Shown piece by piece: positions 29,425-40,214 of a DNA stretch of 64,000 nt. Below the pieces are notes generated by a model. That model was not told the origin of the DNA and did no database searches. It saw nothing but the letters and a program-made list of their open reading frames with translations. The position numbers were made by a program, and so were the translations under genes. This DNA is from Pseudomonas laurylsulfatiphila (lineage in GTDB: Bacteria; Pseudomonadota; Gammaproteobacteria; Pseudomonadales; Pseudomonadaceae), in NCBI RefSeq assembly GCF_002934665.1, contig NZ_NIRS01000004.1, positions 250,501 to 314,500 on the forward strand, given 5' to 3'. Position 1 is the stretch's first letter. The number at the start of each line of letters is the position of its first letter.

Positions 29425-30906
29425 TTAGGCGATAGCGCCCAACAGCTTTTCCCACTCTTTGTTTTCTTTCTTCGACACACCGCCCAGCAGGTCGATGGCC
29501 TGGCGCAGACGGAATCGGGTCAGGTCCGGACCGAGGATTTCCATCGCATCGAGCACCGACACCGAGCTCGCCTGGCCGGTGATCGCGGCAAACATCAGCG
29601 GCATGGCATCACGCAGCTTCAGCTCCAGGGATTCGACTACAGCCTGAATGGTCGCGGTGATGCTGTCCTTCTCCCACTGACGCAGGCTTTCGAGCTTCCA
29701 CAGGATCAACTGCATCAGCTGACGGACCTGATCACCCGACAGTTTCTTGGATTCGAACAGCTTGGCATCAGGATTCACGCCACCAGCAAAGAAGAAGCCG
29801 GCCAGCGGTGCCACCTGGCTGAAGGTTTCGACCCGACCCTGCACGTGCGGCGCGATCTTCATCATGTATTCGGAGTTGAATGCCCACTTCTGCACGCGCG
29901 CGGCGAACTCTTCCACCGGCAGGTCACGCAGCCACTGGCCATTCAGCCAGGACAGCTTCTCGATGTCGAAGATCGGCCCGCCGAGGGACACGCGCTTCAG
30001 ATCGAAGTGGTCGACCATTTCCTGCAACGAGAACTTCTCGCGCTCGTCCGGCATCGACCAGCCCATGCGGCCCAGGTAGTTGAGCATCGCTTCCGGCATG
30101 AAGCCCATGCGCTCGTAGAACGTCACCGAGGTCGGGTTCTTGCGCTTGGACAGCTTGCTTTTGTCCGGGTTACGCAGCAACGGCATGTAGCACAGCTCCG
30201 GTTGTTCCCAGCCGAAGTACTCGTAAAGCAGGATCAGCTTCGGTGCCGATGGCAGCCACTCTTCGCCGCGCAATACATGGGTGATGCCCATCAGGTGATC
30301 GTCGACCACGTTGGCCAGGAAGTACGTCGGCAGGCCGTCGGTCTTCATCAGGACTTGCATGTCCATGCGGTCCCACGGGATTTCAACGTCGCCACGCAGC
30401 ATGTCCGGCACCACGCAGACGCCTTCGCTCGGCACCTTCATGCGGATCACATGGGGTTCGCCAGCGGCAAGGCGACGGGCAACTTCTTCCTTGGACAGCA
30501 GCAGCGCGCGGCCGTCGTAACGCGGGGTTTCACCGCGAGCCATCTGCTCGGCGCGCATCTGGTCCAGCTCTTCGGCGGTGCAGAAGCACGGGAAGGCGTG
30601 CCCCATGTCGACCAGTTGCTGGCAATACTTCTGATAAATATCGCCGCGCTCGCTTTGCCGATACGGACCGTGCGGGCCGCCGACGTCCGGGCCTTCGCTC
30701 CAGTCGATCCCCAGCCAGCGCAAGGCGTCGAAAATCTGCTGCTCGGACTCACGGGTCGAACGCAATTGGTCGGTGTCTTCGATCCGCAGGATGAACTCAC
30801 CGCCGTGCTGCTTGGCAAAGCAGTAGTTGAACAAGGCGATGTAGGCGGTACCTACGTGGGGATCCCCGGTAGGCGATGGCGCGATGCGAGTGCGGACGGT
30901 GGTCAT
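29425..30906 (-). CDS. gltX: Glutamyl-tRNA synthetase
   Basis: The 493-aa class I synthetase charges tRNA-Glu. The HIGH-type motif appears as DPHVG (15-19) in [16 protein letters not shown], and the KMSKS-type motif as KLSKRK (about 244-249). The C-terminal anticodon-binding domain is complete. The length matches gamma-proteobacterial GltX. Two of its substrate tRNA genes lie immediately downstream of it on the same strand in the adjacent tRNA operon. Confidence 0.97.
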   Translation of the reverse strand: MTTVRTRIAPSPTGDPHVGTAYIALFNYCFAKQHGGEFILRIEDTDQLRSTRESEQQIFDALRWLGIDWSEGPDVGGPHGPYRQSERGDIYQKYCQQLVDMGHAFPCFCTAEELDQMRAEQMARGETPRYDGRALLLSKEEVARRLAAGEPHVIRMKVPSEGVCVVPDMLRGDVEIPWDRMDMQVLMKTDGLPTYFLANVVDDHLMGITHVLRGEEWLPSAPKLILLYEYFGWEQPELCYMPLLRNPDKSKLSKRKNPTSVTFYERMGFMPEAMLNYLGRMGWSMPDEREKFSLQEMVDHFDLKRVSLGGPIFDIEKLSWLNGQWLRDLPVEEFAARVQKWAFNSEYMMKIAPHVQGRVETFSQVAPLAGFFFAGGVNPDAKLFESKKLSGDQVRQLMQLILWKLESLRQWEKDSITATIQAVVESLELKLRDAMPLMFAAITGQASSVSVLDAMEILGPDLTRFRLRQAIDLLGGVSKKENKEWEKLLGAIA

Positions 30907-31136
30907 GGCATGTCTCGAAAAGAAAAAAAGCGAAGTTCAAACTAGGCGCGAATGGTAACAGGCGACACCCGCCCGGCTCCAGCGAACAGGGCATTTAAGC
31001 CAAGGTTGCGTCTGTAACGCCCCTATGACGCGGTGAATGGCCGAATATCCGCCGATGGCATTTACCACTTATCGGCTGTATGCCAGATTTGCCTGCTGAT
31101 AACTTCCCTTACAATTTCTCGACTACAGTTTGCCTC

Positions 31137-32225
31137 ATGCCTGCCCAACTCAAGCGTCGCCTCTTTACATTCCTGCTGATGGTCCTGTTGATTGCCGGGG
31201 GCCTGTTTGCCCATTGGTTCTTCAAGGGGCGCTTTTATGAAAGCACCGACAACGCTTATGTCCAGGGCGAGATCACCCGTGTGTCGAGCCAGTTGGGCGC
31301 GCGCATCGATCAGGTGCTGGTGCAGGACAACCAGCATGTCGAGAAAGGCCAGTTGCTGATCAAACTCGAAGGCGACGACTTCCACCTCGCTGTCGATCGC
31401 GCCAATGCCGCCCTGGCCACCCGCCAGGCCGAGCGCCTGCAAGCCCAGAGCAAACTGACCCAGCAGGCCAGCCTGATTGCCTCCAGCGAAGCGCAAGTCG
31501 CATCCAGCCAGGCCAGCCTGGGCCGCTCGCAGATCGACCTGACCCGCGCCGAGACCTTGCGCAAACCCGGCTATGTCTCGGAAGAGCGGGTGACCACCCT
31601 CTCCGCCGAATCCCACATTGCCCGCTCGCAAGTGGCCAAGGCCCAGGCCGACGCACAAAGTCAGCGCCAGCAAGTCAACGCACTGACCGCCGAGATCAAA
31701 CGCCTCGACGCGCAGATCGCCAACGCAAAAACCGACCTGGCCCAGGCCGAACTGAACCTGACCCGCAGCGAAATCCACGCCCCCATCAGCGGCCTGATCG
31801 GCCAGCGTGCCGCCCGCGAAGGCCAATACGTGCAGGCCGGCGCTTACCTGCTGTCGATCGTGCCTGACGAAGACATCTGGATTCAGGCCAACTTCAAGGA
31901 AACCCAGATCGGCCACATGCAGCCCGGCCAGAAAGCCGAGCTGACCTTCGACGCCTACAGCGATACGCCGATCGAAGCCCGCGTCGACAGCCTGTTCGCC
32001 GCCTCGGGCGCGCAGTTCAGCCTGTTGCCGCCAGACAATGCCACGGGCAACTTCACCAAAGTCGTACAACGGATTCCGGTAAAACTGACCTTCGCCGCCG
32101 ACAATCCGTTGCGCGGCAAGATTCGTCCGGGCATGTCGGTGACCGCCAAGGTGAACATCAAGGATGCGCCTGAAGGCGTCACCCCCACAGTGAGCAGCAA
32201 AGACGCCGCTGACGATGGCCGGTGA
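31137..32225 (+). CDS. HlyD/EmrA-family membrane fusion protein
   Basis: The 362-aa periplasmic adaptor has one N-terminal transmembrane anchor (about 8-26) and a biotinyl-lipoyl half-motif (YVQGEITRVSSQLGARI). A long alpha-helical hairpin (about 80-190) follows, then the second lipoyl part (HAPISGLIGQRAAREGQYV) and a beta-barrel domain. The ATG at 31137 (MPAQLKRR) is preferred to an upstream frame extension. The next gene, an EmrB-type pump, overlaps by 11 bases, so the two form an MFS tripartite efflux unit. Confidence 0.9.
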   Translation: MPAQLKRRLFTFLLMVLLIAGGLFAHWFFKGRFYESTDNAYVQGEITRVSSQLGARIDQVLVQDNQHVEKGQLLIKLEGDDFHLAVDRANAALATRQAERLQAQSKLTQQASLIASSEAQVASSQASLGRSQIDLTRAETLRKPGYVSEERVTTLSAESHIARSQVAKAQADAQSQRQQVNALTAEIKRLDAQIANAKTDLAQAELNLTRSEIHAPISGLIGQRAAREGQYVQAGAYLLSIVPDEDIWIQANFKETQIGHMQPGQKAELTFDAYSDTPIEARVDSLFAASGAQFSLLPPDNATGNFTKVVQRIPVKLTFAADNPLRGKIRPGMSVTAKVNIKDAPEGVTPTVSSKDAADDGR

Positions 32226-33765
32226 TCAACTGATCCGTCCGGTCGGCGAACCGACTCGGCGGGACTGGATCGCGGTGATGAGCGTGATGCTCGGCGCCTT
32301 CATGGCGGTGCTGGACATCCAGATCACCAATTCCTCGCTCAAGGATATCCAGGGCGCGCTGTCGGCGACCCTGGAGGAAGGTTCGTGGATTTCCACCTCC
32401 TACCTGGTGGCGGAGATCATCATGATCCCGCTCACCGCCTGGCTCGTGCAGTTGCTGTCGGCGCGACGCCTGGCGGTGTGGGTGTCCCTCGGCTTTCTCG
32501 CGGCCTCCCTGCTCTGCTCCATGGCCTGGAGCCTGGAGAGCATGATCGTGTTCCGCGCCCTGCAGGGGTTTACCGGCGGCGCGCTGATTCCGCTGGCGTT
32601 CACCCTGACCCTGATCAAGCTCCCGGAACACCACCGCGCCAAGGGCATGGCCATGTTCGCCATGACCGCCACGTTCGCACCCTCCATCGGCCCGACCCTC
32701 GGCGGCTGGCTGACGGAGAACTGGGGCTGGGAATACATCTTCTACATCAACATCCCGCCCGGCCTGATCATGATCGCCGGCCTGATGTACGGCCTGGAGA
32801 AGAAAGAAGCGCACTGGGAATTGCTGAAAAGCACCGACTACGCCGGCATTCTCACCCTCGGTGTCGGGCTCGGTTGTCTGCAGGTGTTCCTGGAGGAAGG
32901 CCATCGCAAGGACTGGCTGGAATCCAGCCTGATCGTGACCTTGGGCAGCATCGCGCTGGTCAGCCTGATCACCTTTGTCATCGTGCAGTTTTCCAAACCC
33001 AATCCGCTGATCAACCTCGGCATCCTCGGCAACCGCAACTTCGGCTTGTCCAGCATTTCCAGCGTCGGCATGGGGGTCGGGTTGTACGGCTCGATCTACC
33101 TGCTGCCGCTGTACCTGGCGCAAATCCAGAACTACAACGCCCTGCAGATCGGTGAAGTGATCATGTGGATGGGCGTGCCGCAGCTGTTTCTGATCCCGCT
33201 GGTGCCCAAACTGATGAAGTTCGTCTCGCCGAAATGGCTGTGTACATTGGGCTTCGGACTATTCGGGTTGGCGAGCTTCTCTTCGGGCGTGCTGAATCCG
33301 GACTTTGCCGGGCCGCAGTTCAATCAGATCCAGATCATCCGCGCCCTGGGCCAGCCGCTGATCATGGTCACCATCTCGCTGATCGCGACTTCCTACATCC
33401 TGCCCCAGGATGCAGGGTCGGCATCGAGCCTGTTCAACATCCTGCGCAACCTCGGCGGGGCCATCGGCATCGCCCTGCTCGCCACGCTGCTGGATGCGCG
33501 GACCAAGGTTTATTTTGATTACCTGCGTGAGTCCATCGTGCCGAGTAATCCGCAGGTGGCCGAGCGCATTGCCTCGTTGACCGACCGGTTAGGCAGTGAA
33601 ACGGCGGCATTGGGCAAACTCAGCGAGATCGCGCATCAACAGGCGTCGATCATGGCCTACAACGATGCGTTTCATTTTGTCGGGATTGCGCTGGGGATCA
33701 GCATGCTGGCGGTGTTGCTGACCCGGAAATTACCGGCGGGGCTCAAGGCCCGCGAGGCCCATTGA
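32215..33765 (+). CDS. EmrB/QacA-family (DHA2) MFS transporter
   Basis: The 516-aa protein has 14 predicted membrane helices, beginning WIAVMSVMLGAFMAVLDIQI, the DHA2 first helix with the conserved aspartate. Motif C-like GPTLGGWL is near 160. It overlaps the adaptor gene and together with it and an outer-membrane factor would export drugs or other small hydrophobic compounds by proton antiport. No regulator is adjacent. Confidence 0.92.
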   Translation: MAGDQLIRPVGEPTRRDWIAVMSVMLGAFMAVLDIQITNSSLKDIQGALSATLEEGSWISTSYLVAEIIMIPLTAWLVQLLSARRLAVWVSLGFLAASLLCSMAWSLESMIVFRALQGFTGGALIPLAFTLTLIKLPEHHRAKGMAMFAMTATFAPSIGPTLGGWLTENWGWEYIFYINIPPGLIMIAGLMYGLEKKEAHWELLKSTDYAGILTLGVGLGCLQVFLEEGHRKDWLESSLIVTLGSIALVSLITFVIVQFSKPNPLINLGILGNRNFGLSSISSVGMGVGLYGSIYLLPLYLAQIQNYNALQIGEVIMWMGVPQLFLIPLVPKLMKFVSPKWLCTLGFGLFGLASFSSGVLNPDFAGPQFNQIQIIRALGQPLIMVTISLIATSYILPQDAGSASSLFNILRNLGGAIGIALLATLLDARTKVYFDYLRESIVPSNPQVAERIASLTDRLGSETAALGKLSEIAHQQASIMAYNDAFHFVGIALGISMLAVLLTRKLPAGLKAREAH

Positions 33766-33780
33766 TACACCGCAACCTTG

Positions 33781-33860
33781 TGTAGGAGCTGCCGAAGGCT
33801 GCGATCTTTTGATCTTAAAAAATCAAGATCAAAAGATCGCAGCCTTCGGCAGCTCCTACA
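33781..33860. repeat. 80-bp palindromic element (REPIN-like), copy 2
   Basis: The 80-bp palindrome is the exact reverse complement of the copy at 26500-26579. It lies between the convergent ends of the MFS gene and uvrB. Confidence 0.92.
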
Positions 33861-33867
33861 GGGGGCT

Positions 33868-35883
33868 CTATACCGCGATCAAGCGCTCGCGCAACTTGGT
33901 GATCTCGTCGCGCATCTGTGCCGCGGCTTCGAATTCCAGGTCGCGAGCGAGCTGGTACATCTTCTCCTCCAGCCCCTTGATGCGCTTGGCGATCTCGCCC
34001 GGTGAGCGCAATTCGGCTTCGTACTTGGCGTTTTCCTCGGCGGCCTTGGCCATGCCCTTGCGCTTCTTGCTGCGCGAACCGGGCACTGTGGCGCCTTCCA
34101 TGATGTCGGCGACGTCCTTGAACACGCCTTTGGGCGTGATGCCATTGGCCAGGTTAAAAGCAATCTGCTTGTCGCGACGACGCTCGGTTTCGCCGATCGC
34201 CCGCTCCATGGAGCCGGTGATGCGATCGGCATACAGAATCGCCCGGCCATTGAGGTTACGCGCCGCCCGCCCGATGGTCTGGATCAGCGAGCGCTCGGAA
34301 CGCAGGAAGCCTTCCTTGTCGGCATCGAGGATCGCCACCAGCGACACTTCCGGCATGTCCAGGCCTTCGCGCAACAGGTTGATGCCCACCAGCACATCGA
34401 AGGTACCCAGACGCAAGTCGCGGATGATTTCGACCCGCTCCACGGTGTCGATGTCCGAGTGCAGGTAGCGCACGCGCACGCCGTGGTCGGCCAGATAGTC
34501 GGTCAAGTCCTCGGCCATGCGCTTGGTCAGCGTCGTGACCAGTACCCGCTCTTCCAGAGCGACACGCTTGGTGATTTCCGACAGCAAGTCGTCGACCTGG
34601 GTCAGTGCCGGGCGGATCTCGATTTGCGGGTCCACCAGCCCGGTCGGGCGCACCACCATGTCAATCACGCGCCCGGCGTGCTCGGCTTCATAGTTGCCCG
34701 GCGTCGCCGAGACGAAAATCGTCTGCGGGCTGATGCTTTCCCATTCATCGAAACGCATCGGCCGGTTGTCCAGGGCCGAGGGCAGGCGGAAGCCGTATTC
34801 GACCAGGGTTTCCTTGCGCGAGCGGTCGCCCTTGTACATGGCGCCCACCTGCGGAACGCTGACGTGGGACTCGTCGATCACCAGCAAAGCATCGGCCGGC
34901 AGATAATCGTAAAGGGTTGGTGGCGCCGCGCCGGCTTCGCGACCGGACAGATAGCGCGAGTAGTTTTCGATGCCGTTGCAATAACCCAGTTCGAGGATCA
35001 TCTCCAGATCGAAACGGGTGCGCTGCTCCAGACGCTGGGCTTCCACCAGCTTGTTGTTGGAGCGCAGGTATTCCAGGCGCTCCTGCAACTCGACCTTGAT
35101 GCCTTCGACCGCGCCCATCAGGGTTTCCCGGGGCGTGACGTAGTGGCTCTTCGGGTAGAAGGTGAAGCGCGGCAACTTGCGAATGACTTCGCCAGTCAGC
35201 GGATCGAATGCCGACAGGCTTTCTACCTCATCGTCGAACAGCTCGATGCGAATCGCTTCGAAATCCGATTCCGCCGGGTGGATATCGATCACATCGCCGC
35301 GCACACGGAAGGTCGCCCGGGCGAATTCCATGTCGTTGCGGGTGTATTGCAGGTCGGCCAGGCGCCGCAGCAACTCACGCTGATCGAGCTTGTCGCCGCG
35401 ATCCACGTGCAACACCATCTTCAGATAGGTTTCCGGGCTGCCCAGACCGTAGATGCAGGACACCGTGGTGACGATGATCGCGTCCTTGCGCTCGAGCAGT
35501 GCCTTGGTCGCCGATAGCCGCATCTGCTCGATGTGGTCGTTGATCGAAGCATCTTTCTCGATGAAGGTGTCCGAGGACGGCACGTAGGCTTCGGGTTGGT
35601 AGTAGTCGTAGTAGGAAACGAAATACTCCACCGCGTTGTTCGGGAAAAACGCCTTGAACTCGCCGTACAACTGCGCCGCCAGAGTCTTGTTCGGCGCCAG
35701 CACCAGCGTCGGGCGCTGCACCTGGGCGATCACGTTGGCGATGCTGAAGGTCTTGCCCGAGCCGGTCACACCGAGCAGCGTCTGGTGCGCCAGCCCGGCC
35801 TCGATGCCCTCGACCATCAGGCGGATGGCTTCCGGCTGATCGCCGGCGGGCTCGAAACGGGTGACTAGCTGGAATTCAGACAT
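33868..35883 (-). CDS. uvrB: Excinuclease ABC subunit B
   Basis: The 671-aa helicase-like damage-verification subunit of nucleotide excision repair has Walker A GVTGSGKT at 38-45, the beta-hairpin region [10 protein letters not shown] (about 92-101), DEXX-type box VIDESHV, and helicase motifs V and VI ([22 protein letters not shown]). The C-terminal UVR domain binds UvrC. The start [10 protein letters not shown] at 35883 matches the family; about 106 in-frame codons upstream are not part of it. Confidence 0.97.
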   Translation of the reverse strand: MSEFQLVTRFEPAGDQPEAIRLMVEGIEAGLAHQTLLGVTGSGKTFSIANVIAQVQRPTLVLAPNKTLAAQLYGEFKAFFPNNAVEYFVSYYDYYQPEAYVPSSDTFIEKDASINDHIEQMRLSATKALLERKDAIIVTTVSCIYGLGSPETYLKMVLHVDRGDKLDQRELLRRLADLQYTRNDMEFARATFRVRGDVIDIHPAESDFEAIRIELFDDEVESLSAFDPLTGEVIRKLPRFTFYPKSHYVTPRETLMGAVEGIKVELQERLEYLRSNNKLVEAQRLEQRTRFDLEMILELGYCNGIENYSRYLSGREAGAAPPTLYDYLPADALLVIDESHVSVPQVGAMYKGDRSRKETLVEYGFRLPSALDNRPMRFDEWESISPQTIFVSATPGNYEAEHAGRVIDMVVRPTGLVDPQIEIRPALTQVDDLLSEITKRVALEERVLVTTLTKRMAEDLTDYLADHGVRVRYLHSDIDTVERVEIIRDLRLGTFDVLVGINLLREGLDMPEVSLVAILDADKEGFLRSERSLIQTIGRAARNLNGRAILYADRITGSMERAIGETERRRDKQIAFNLANGITPKGVFKDVADIMEGATVPGSRSKKRKGMAKAAEENAKYEAELRSPGEIAKRIKGLEEKMYQLARDLEFEAAAQMRDEITKLRERLIAV

Positions 35884-36218
35884 GAAATACCTCTGGATCA
35901 CTCTTGCCGGACAAACCGGCACGAACGAGAAAGACCGCAAACGACCGATGTCGCCCGAGGAAAAAACTGGATTGTGCTCAATGTGGAGCCGATTGCCAGC
36001 GCTTTCAAGGCAAACGTCCTGCATCACGCAAAACCTTTGCCGAGACCAATCGACTGACGGTCGATAAATAATCGGAAAAACTTGCCTTAAAAGGTCAATC
36101 GCCTGTCGCCAGCCATCGCCGATGGCCTCTATACTAGCTCCCCGTTTGTGCACCGCTCTAGTGCATTCGGCTGGAGCGCGACACGTCCCTCCACTCTCCA
36201 TTCAGAGCCGCCGCAATA
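35884..36218. other. Divergent intergenic region uvrB / aminotransferase
   Basis: The 335 bases contain no coding frame I can support. A TATACT hexamer at 36130-36135 is a plausible -10 for the aminotransferase, though its -35 is weak. I looked for a LexA box (CTG-N10-CAG) serving uvrB and did not see one. Confidence 0.5.
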
Positions 36219-37415
36219 ATGAGCCTGTTCTCCGCTGTCGAAATGGCACCACGCGATCCAATCCTGGGCCTCAACGAAGCATTCAACGCCGATACCCGTA
36301 CCAACAAGGTCAACCTGGGGGTCGGTGTTTACTGCAACGAGGAGGGGCGAATTCCACTCCTGCGCGCCGTTGTCGAAGCCGAAACGATCCGCGCCGCTCA
36401 ACACGTTTCCCGTGGCTACCTGCCAATCGACGGCATCGCCGCCTACGACCAGGCCGTGCAAAAGCTGCTGTTCGGCAATGATTCGCCACTGCTCGCCGCT
36501 GGCCGCGTCATCACCACCCAGGCCGTTGGCGGTACTGGCGCTCTGAAAATCGGTGCCGATTTCCTCAAGCAACTGCTGCCGAACGCTGTCGTGGCGATCA
36601 GCGACCCGAGCTGGGAAAACCACCGCGCACTGTTCGAAACCGCCGGCTTCCCGGTGCAGAACTACCGCTACTACGACGCCGCGACTCACGACGTGAACCG
36701 TACCGGCATGCTGGAAGACCTGAACGCGCTGCCAAACGGCTCGATCATTGTGCTGCACGCCTGCTGCCACAACCCGACCGGCGTGGACCTGAGCCCGGCG
36801 GACTGGAAAAACGTCCTGGAAGTCGTTAAAGCCAAAGGCCACGTGCCGTTCCTCGACATGGCGTATCAAGGTTTCGGCGATGGCATCGACGAAGACGCCG
36901 CTGCCGTGCGCCTGTTCGCTGAGTCGGGCCTGACTTTCTTTGCCTCCAGCTCATTCTCCAAATCGTTCTCGCTGTACGGCGAGCGCGTGGGTGCCCTGTC
37001 GATCGTCAGCGAATCGAAAGAAGAAAGCGCGCGCGTGCTGTCGCAAGTCAAACGCGTGATCCGTACCAACTACTCCAACCCGCCGACCCACGGTGCCAGC
37101 GTTGTTGCTGCCGTGCTGAACAGCCCGGAACTGCGCGCCCAGTGGGAAGCCGAACTGGCCGAAATGCGCCTGCGCATTCGGGGCATGCGCACCCAGATGG
37201 TCGACCTGCTGGCAAAAAAAGCGCCTCAGCGCGATTTCAGCTTCGTCGGTCGTCAGTGCGGCATGTTCTCCTACTCCGGCTTGAGCGTTGAGCAAGTTCA
37301 TCGCCTGCGCAACGAGTTCGGCATCTACGCCCTGGACACCGGCCGCATCTGCGTGGCTGCGCTGAACCAGAGCAACATCGAGGTGGTGACGGACGCGATT
37401 GTCCAGGTCATCTGA
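36219..37415 (+). CDS. Aromatic/aspartate aminotransferase (class I, TyrB/AspC type)
   Basis: The 398-aa PLP enzyme transfers amino groups between aromatic or acidic amino acids and 2-oxoglutarate. The N-terminus NLGVGVY, the CHNPTG motif (about 189-194) and the PLP lysine in SSSFSKSFSLYGERVG (about 246) are diagnostic of the I-alpha subgroup. The C-terminal arginine in GRICVAAL binds the alpha-carboxylate. TyrB-like specificity is likely, but AspC cannot be excluded. It is followed by its own terminator. Confidence 0.92.
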   Translation: MSLFSAVEMAPRDPILGLNEAFNADTRTNKVNLGVGVYCNEEGRIPLLRAVVEAETIRAAQHVSRGYLPIDGIAAYDQAVQKLLFGNDSPLLAAGRVITTQAVGGTGALKIGADFLKQLLPNAVVAISDPSWENHRALFETAGFPVQNYRYYDAATHDVNRTGMLEDLNALPNGSIIVLHACCHNPTGVDLSPADWKNVLEVVKAKGHVPFLDMAYQGFGDGIDEDAAAVRLFAESGLTFFASSSFSKSFSLYGERVGALSIVSESKEESARVLSQVKRVIRTNYSNPPTHGASVVAAVLNSPELRAQWEAELAEMRLRIRGMRTQMVDLLAKKAPQRDFSFVGRQCGMFSYSGLSVEQVHRLRNEFGIYALDTGRICVAALNQSNIEVVTDAIVQVI

Positions 37416-37433
37416 TTCAGCCTTGAAATGAAA

Positions 37434-37463
37434 AACGGGAAGCCTTCGGGCTTCCCGTTTTTT
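37434..37463 (+). terminator. Terminator of the aminotransferase gene
   Basis: AACGGGAAGCC / GGCTTCCCGTT (11 bp) with a TTCG tetraloop is followed by TTTT, 18 bases after the stop. Confidence 0.92.
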
Positions 37464-37522
37464 ATTCGCTTCAGATAATTTTCAAAGCAACGACCCAGCC
37501 CTCTAGACTGCACACATCTACC

Positions 37523-37609
37523 CTGTAGGAGCCGGCTTGCCGGCGATGGCAGTCTATCGGTCAACATGAATGCCCTTGGCTCTTCGCCGGCAAGCCGGCT
37601 CCTACAGGT
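37523..37609. repeat. Inverted pair of REP elements (CCGGCTTGCCGG type)
   Basis: CTGTAGGAGCCGGCTTGCCG and its complement CGGCAAGCCGGCTCCTACAG lie about 40 bases apart. It is a different REP subtype from the CGAGCCTGCTCG pairs elsewhere in the window. Confidence 0.85.
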
Positions 37610-37644
37610 TTTGTGTATGCCTGAGTATTCTGCGAGAACCCTTT

Positions 37645-37854
37645 ATGAAAAACGATGACCTGCGCGCCGACCGCGATGACCTGGATGACCTGGATCACTT
37701 CATCCCCCGCGCCCCGGCCAAACGCGGCAACAACCTGGTAATGCAAGTCGCTGCCGGTGTATTCCTCGGCGGCCTGGCCCTGTGGCTGGTGCAACTGGGC
37801 GCCACGATGCTGTATGCCAAACTGATGCTTGGCACCATTACCTTCGGCGGTTAA
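37645..37854 (+). CDS. Small single-pass membrane protein
   Basis: The 69-aa protein has an acidic N-terminus (KNDDLRADRDDLDDLDHF) and one hydrophobic helix (about 33-55, VAAGVFLGGLALWLVQLG). The ATG at 37645 has GAGAACC upstream; an in-frame extension runs into the REP and is rejected. The function is unknown. The stop overlaps that of the convergent gene at 37851 by four bases. Confidence 0.65.
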   Translation: MKNDDLRADRDDLDDLDHFIPRAPAKRGNNLVMQVAAGVFLGGLALWLVQLGATMLYAKLMLGTITFGG

Positions 37855-38081
37855 GCCAGTTCGGTCGCACGCTGGCTGGCAGCGTCGTCGTAGGCGACAT
37901 ACAGCGATTCGGCAACCTGACTCTTGATCGCCTTGGTGCTTTCCAGCCCCAGGACGAAACCTTCGGCCTTGCCACCCGCGCGGTTCAATGCTTCAGCGGT
38001 GCCGGCCTGAGTGATGGCGTCGAACAACTTTTCGGCATGGGGGCCGACACCCTTGGGCAGGCTGATCTGAGAGATGCTCAT
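37851..38081 (-). CDS. Hypothetical protein, 76 aa
   Basis: The 76-aa soluble protein begins MSISQISLPKGVGPHAEKLF, and the rest is Ala/Glu-rich and probably helical. It has a reasonable start, with AAGGGGTGC upstream. I do not recognise a family with a known function. It lies between the small membrane protein and the tRNA-Asn gene, transcribed away from the latter. Confidence 0.65.
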   Translation of the reverse strand: MSISQISLPKGVGPHAEKLFDAITQAGTAEALNRAGGKAEGFVLGLESTKAIKSQVAESLYVAYDDAASQRATELA

Positions 38082-38271
38082 GGGCGCACCCCTTGGTGTC
38101 GAGGCGGGAGGGTCAAATGATTCATGGCGCGTACCTTTTCGGCGAATGGCCGGCAGCGCGTGTCACCACTTCCGGGCAGCCATGGTAGACCTCCGGGGCG
38201 ATCCTGGTAACCGTCAATCGCGGCTAAACCACCGCCCGTCCCGATAATTCGCTCCAATTGTTATTCGATGC

Positions 38272-38299
38272 TTGACTTCTCTTTTTGAATCAGTAAGAT
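38272..38299 (+). promoter_or_regulatory. sigma70 promoter of tRNA-Asn
   Basis: TTGACT and TAAGAT are 16 bases apart, with the predicted start a few bases before the tRNA and CGCGCC after the -10. Confidence 0.8.
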
Positions 38300-38308
38300 A
38301 CGCGCCAT

Positions 38309-38384
<76 letters not shown>

Positions 38385-38427
38385 TACAAGGTTCCAGAGA
38401 AAGCTTCCAAAATCTCTGAAACTACCG

Positions 38428-38454
38428 AAAAGCCCGCCTTCTGGCGGGTTTTTT
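38428..38454 (+). terminator. Island-borne terminator after tRNA-Asn
   Basis: AAGCCCGCC / GGCGGGTTT with a TTCT loop is followed by a T run. It lies on the island side of attL and replaces the original tRNA terminator, which is now at 47924-47959. Confidence 0.88.
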
Positions 38455-38546
38455 CGTTTTGGCGTTCCGTCGGATTCCGGTGGGTACCAGCCGTTTTAAG
38501 GGTAGAGTTTGGGATAAAGGTCAGTTCGATAAAAGGGAGTACCCTT

Positions 38547-39869
38547 ATGTCGCGCACTACTGCTCCACTCTCCGACTCCGCTTGCCGTTCGGCCAAGCCC
38601 ACAGACCGCGCCTACAAGCTTTTCGACGGCGACGGCCTTTACCTTCTAGTCCAACCCAATGGCCGTAAAGGCTGGCGGCTCCGTTACGTCAAACCTGACG
38701 GACGGGAAGGACTGACCTCATTCGGCAACTACCCCATCGTTGGCCTCGCCGATGCGCGCCGCAAGCGCTTGGAGATCAAGCGAATGCTGGCGGATAGCAT
38801 TGATCCCATAGGAGCCAAGAACCAAGCCAAGACGCAAGCCCTGATCAAAGGCCGCACCTTTGAAAGCGTTGCCCTCGCCTGGCACAGGGAAATGTCAGCC
38901 AAGTGGGCACCAGACTATTCCAAGACAGTGATGAGCCGACTCAAAACCCACCTCTTCCCGCTGATCGGCGCCCGCGCCATTGTCGACCTTGATACCCACG
39001 ACCTTATGCGGCCCCTGGACGCGATTAAGAAGCGCGGAACGATAGACATTGCTTTAAGGGTACAAAACTACCTGCAGAGCATCATGCGCGAGGCAAAGCG
39101 CCTCCGCCTTATCACCGTAAACCCTGCTTACGACCTCGTAGGCTCGATCAAAGCCTCGCGAGTCGTCCACCGCCCCGCTTTATCGTTATCGCGCTTGCCT
39201 GAATTGCAGGAACGGATCGACACCTATAAAGGCCGCGCACTTACCCGACTGACGGTCTTGCTGTCGCTGCATGTGTTTGTACGCTCCAGCGAACTGCGCT
39301 TCGCCCGCTGGAGCGAGTTCGACCTCAAGCGTGGCATCTGGGAAATACCCGACACGCGACCAGCGTTGGAAGGCGTACCCTTTTCCACAAGGGGCACGAA
39401 GATGGCAGGCGATATCCATCTTGTACCCTTATCGCCGCAAGCGGTCGCCCTGCTCGAGCAGATCCACGTAATCACTGGCAAATTTGACTTGGTGTTCGCA
39501 GGCGATACCAAGTCTTGGAAACCAATGTCCGAAAACACGGTGAACAGCGCGCTTCGGAAAATGGGGTACGACACCAAAACCGAGATCTGCGGGCATGGGT
39601 TTCGTTCGATGGCCTGCAGCGCACTGATCGAGTCGGGTTTGTGGACGGACACAGCCATCGAGCGACAGATGAGCCACAAGGAACGCAACAACGTCCGCGC
39701 CGCTTACATCCACAAGGCCGAGTTCATCGAGGAACGCAGGCTGATCATGAACTGGTGGAGTCGCTACCTGGAGGCTAATCAGCAGGAGCATGTCAGCCCA
39801 CGCGAATTCGCCAATCAGACGGGTGCGAACGTCTCCCGACTAAAAGCAAAACGTGGCGCAACTGAGTAA
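38547..39869 (+). CDS. P4-type tyrosine integrase
   Basis: The 440-aa recombinase has an N-terminal DUF4102-type arm-binding domain (GLYLLVQPNGRKGWRLRY), a SAM-like core-binding domain (about 105-200) and a C-terminal catalytic domain. The first catalytic Arg is in FVRSSELRFARW, H-x-x-R in GHGFRSMA and the nucleophilic Tyr in RAAYIHKAEF. The start MSRTTAPLSD at 38547 has GGGAG upstream. An alternative in-frame GTG lies within the tRNA itself and is rejected. It faces away from the tRNA and would mediate insertion and excision at the 24-bp att site. Confidence 0.93.
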   Translation: MSRTTAPLSDSACRSAKPTDRAYKLFDGDGLYLLVQPNGRKGWRLRYVKPDGREGLTSFGNYPIVGLADARRKRLEIKRMLADSIDPIGAKNQAKTQALIKGRTFESVALAWHREMSAKWAPDYSKTVMSRLKTHLFPLIGARAIVDLDTHDLMRPLDAIKKRGTIDIALRVQNYLQSIMREAKRLRLITVNPAYDLVGSIKASRVVHRPALSLSRLPELQERIDTYKGRALTRLTVLLSLHVFVRSSELRFARWSEFDLKRGIWEIPDTRPALEGVPFSTRGTKMAGDIHLVPLSPQAVALLEQIHVITGKFDLVFAGDTKSWKPMSENTVNSALRKMGYDTKTEICGHGFRSMACSALIESGLWTDTAIERQMSHKERNNVRAAYIHKAEFIEERRLIMNWWSRYLEANQQEHVSPREFANQTGANVSRLKAKRGATE

Positions 39870-39910
39870 GCGCTCGGTCCTCATATCTCAGTGATCCGTT
39901 TGTCCACGCG

Positions 39911-39955
39911 GGTCCATCCAAACAGGGCTGCAAAGCCGCCCTGTTTGGATGGACC
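39911..39955 (+). terminator. Long perfect hairpin after the integrase gene
   Basis: GGTCCATCCAAACAGGGC and its exact reverse complement (18 bp) flank a 9-base loop, 41 bases after the integrase stop. No T run follows, so it may be a protein-binding or recombination site rather than a simple terminator. Confidence 0.55.
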
Positions 39956-40214
39956 TCACTTAAAAAATCTAAAGCCCACGCAATTGTCTGTGGAAAACCA
40001 TTGATTTCCATCGGTGGATAATTTCATCCGCAGCCGCAGAACTCCCAACAATTCGAGCCTTGACCCGAATTCCCCACAGGCGTAAAAAAGGTCGGGCAAA
40101 GCGCTGTCGTTGACAGCAACCCAGGTAGCCAGAACCTTTAAGGCTACGCCACACCGTGGTGGTTCACCCAAAGTGCGATTAGCGTCCGGCGGCTCGCACG
40201 GTCACAGCGATGTG

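Noticed and set aside
35884..36218. LexA box upstream of uvrB
   Set aside because: No CTG-N10-CAG match was seen in the region.
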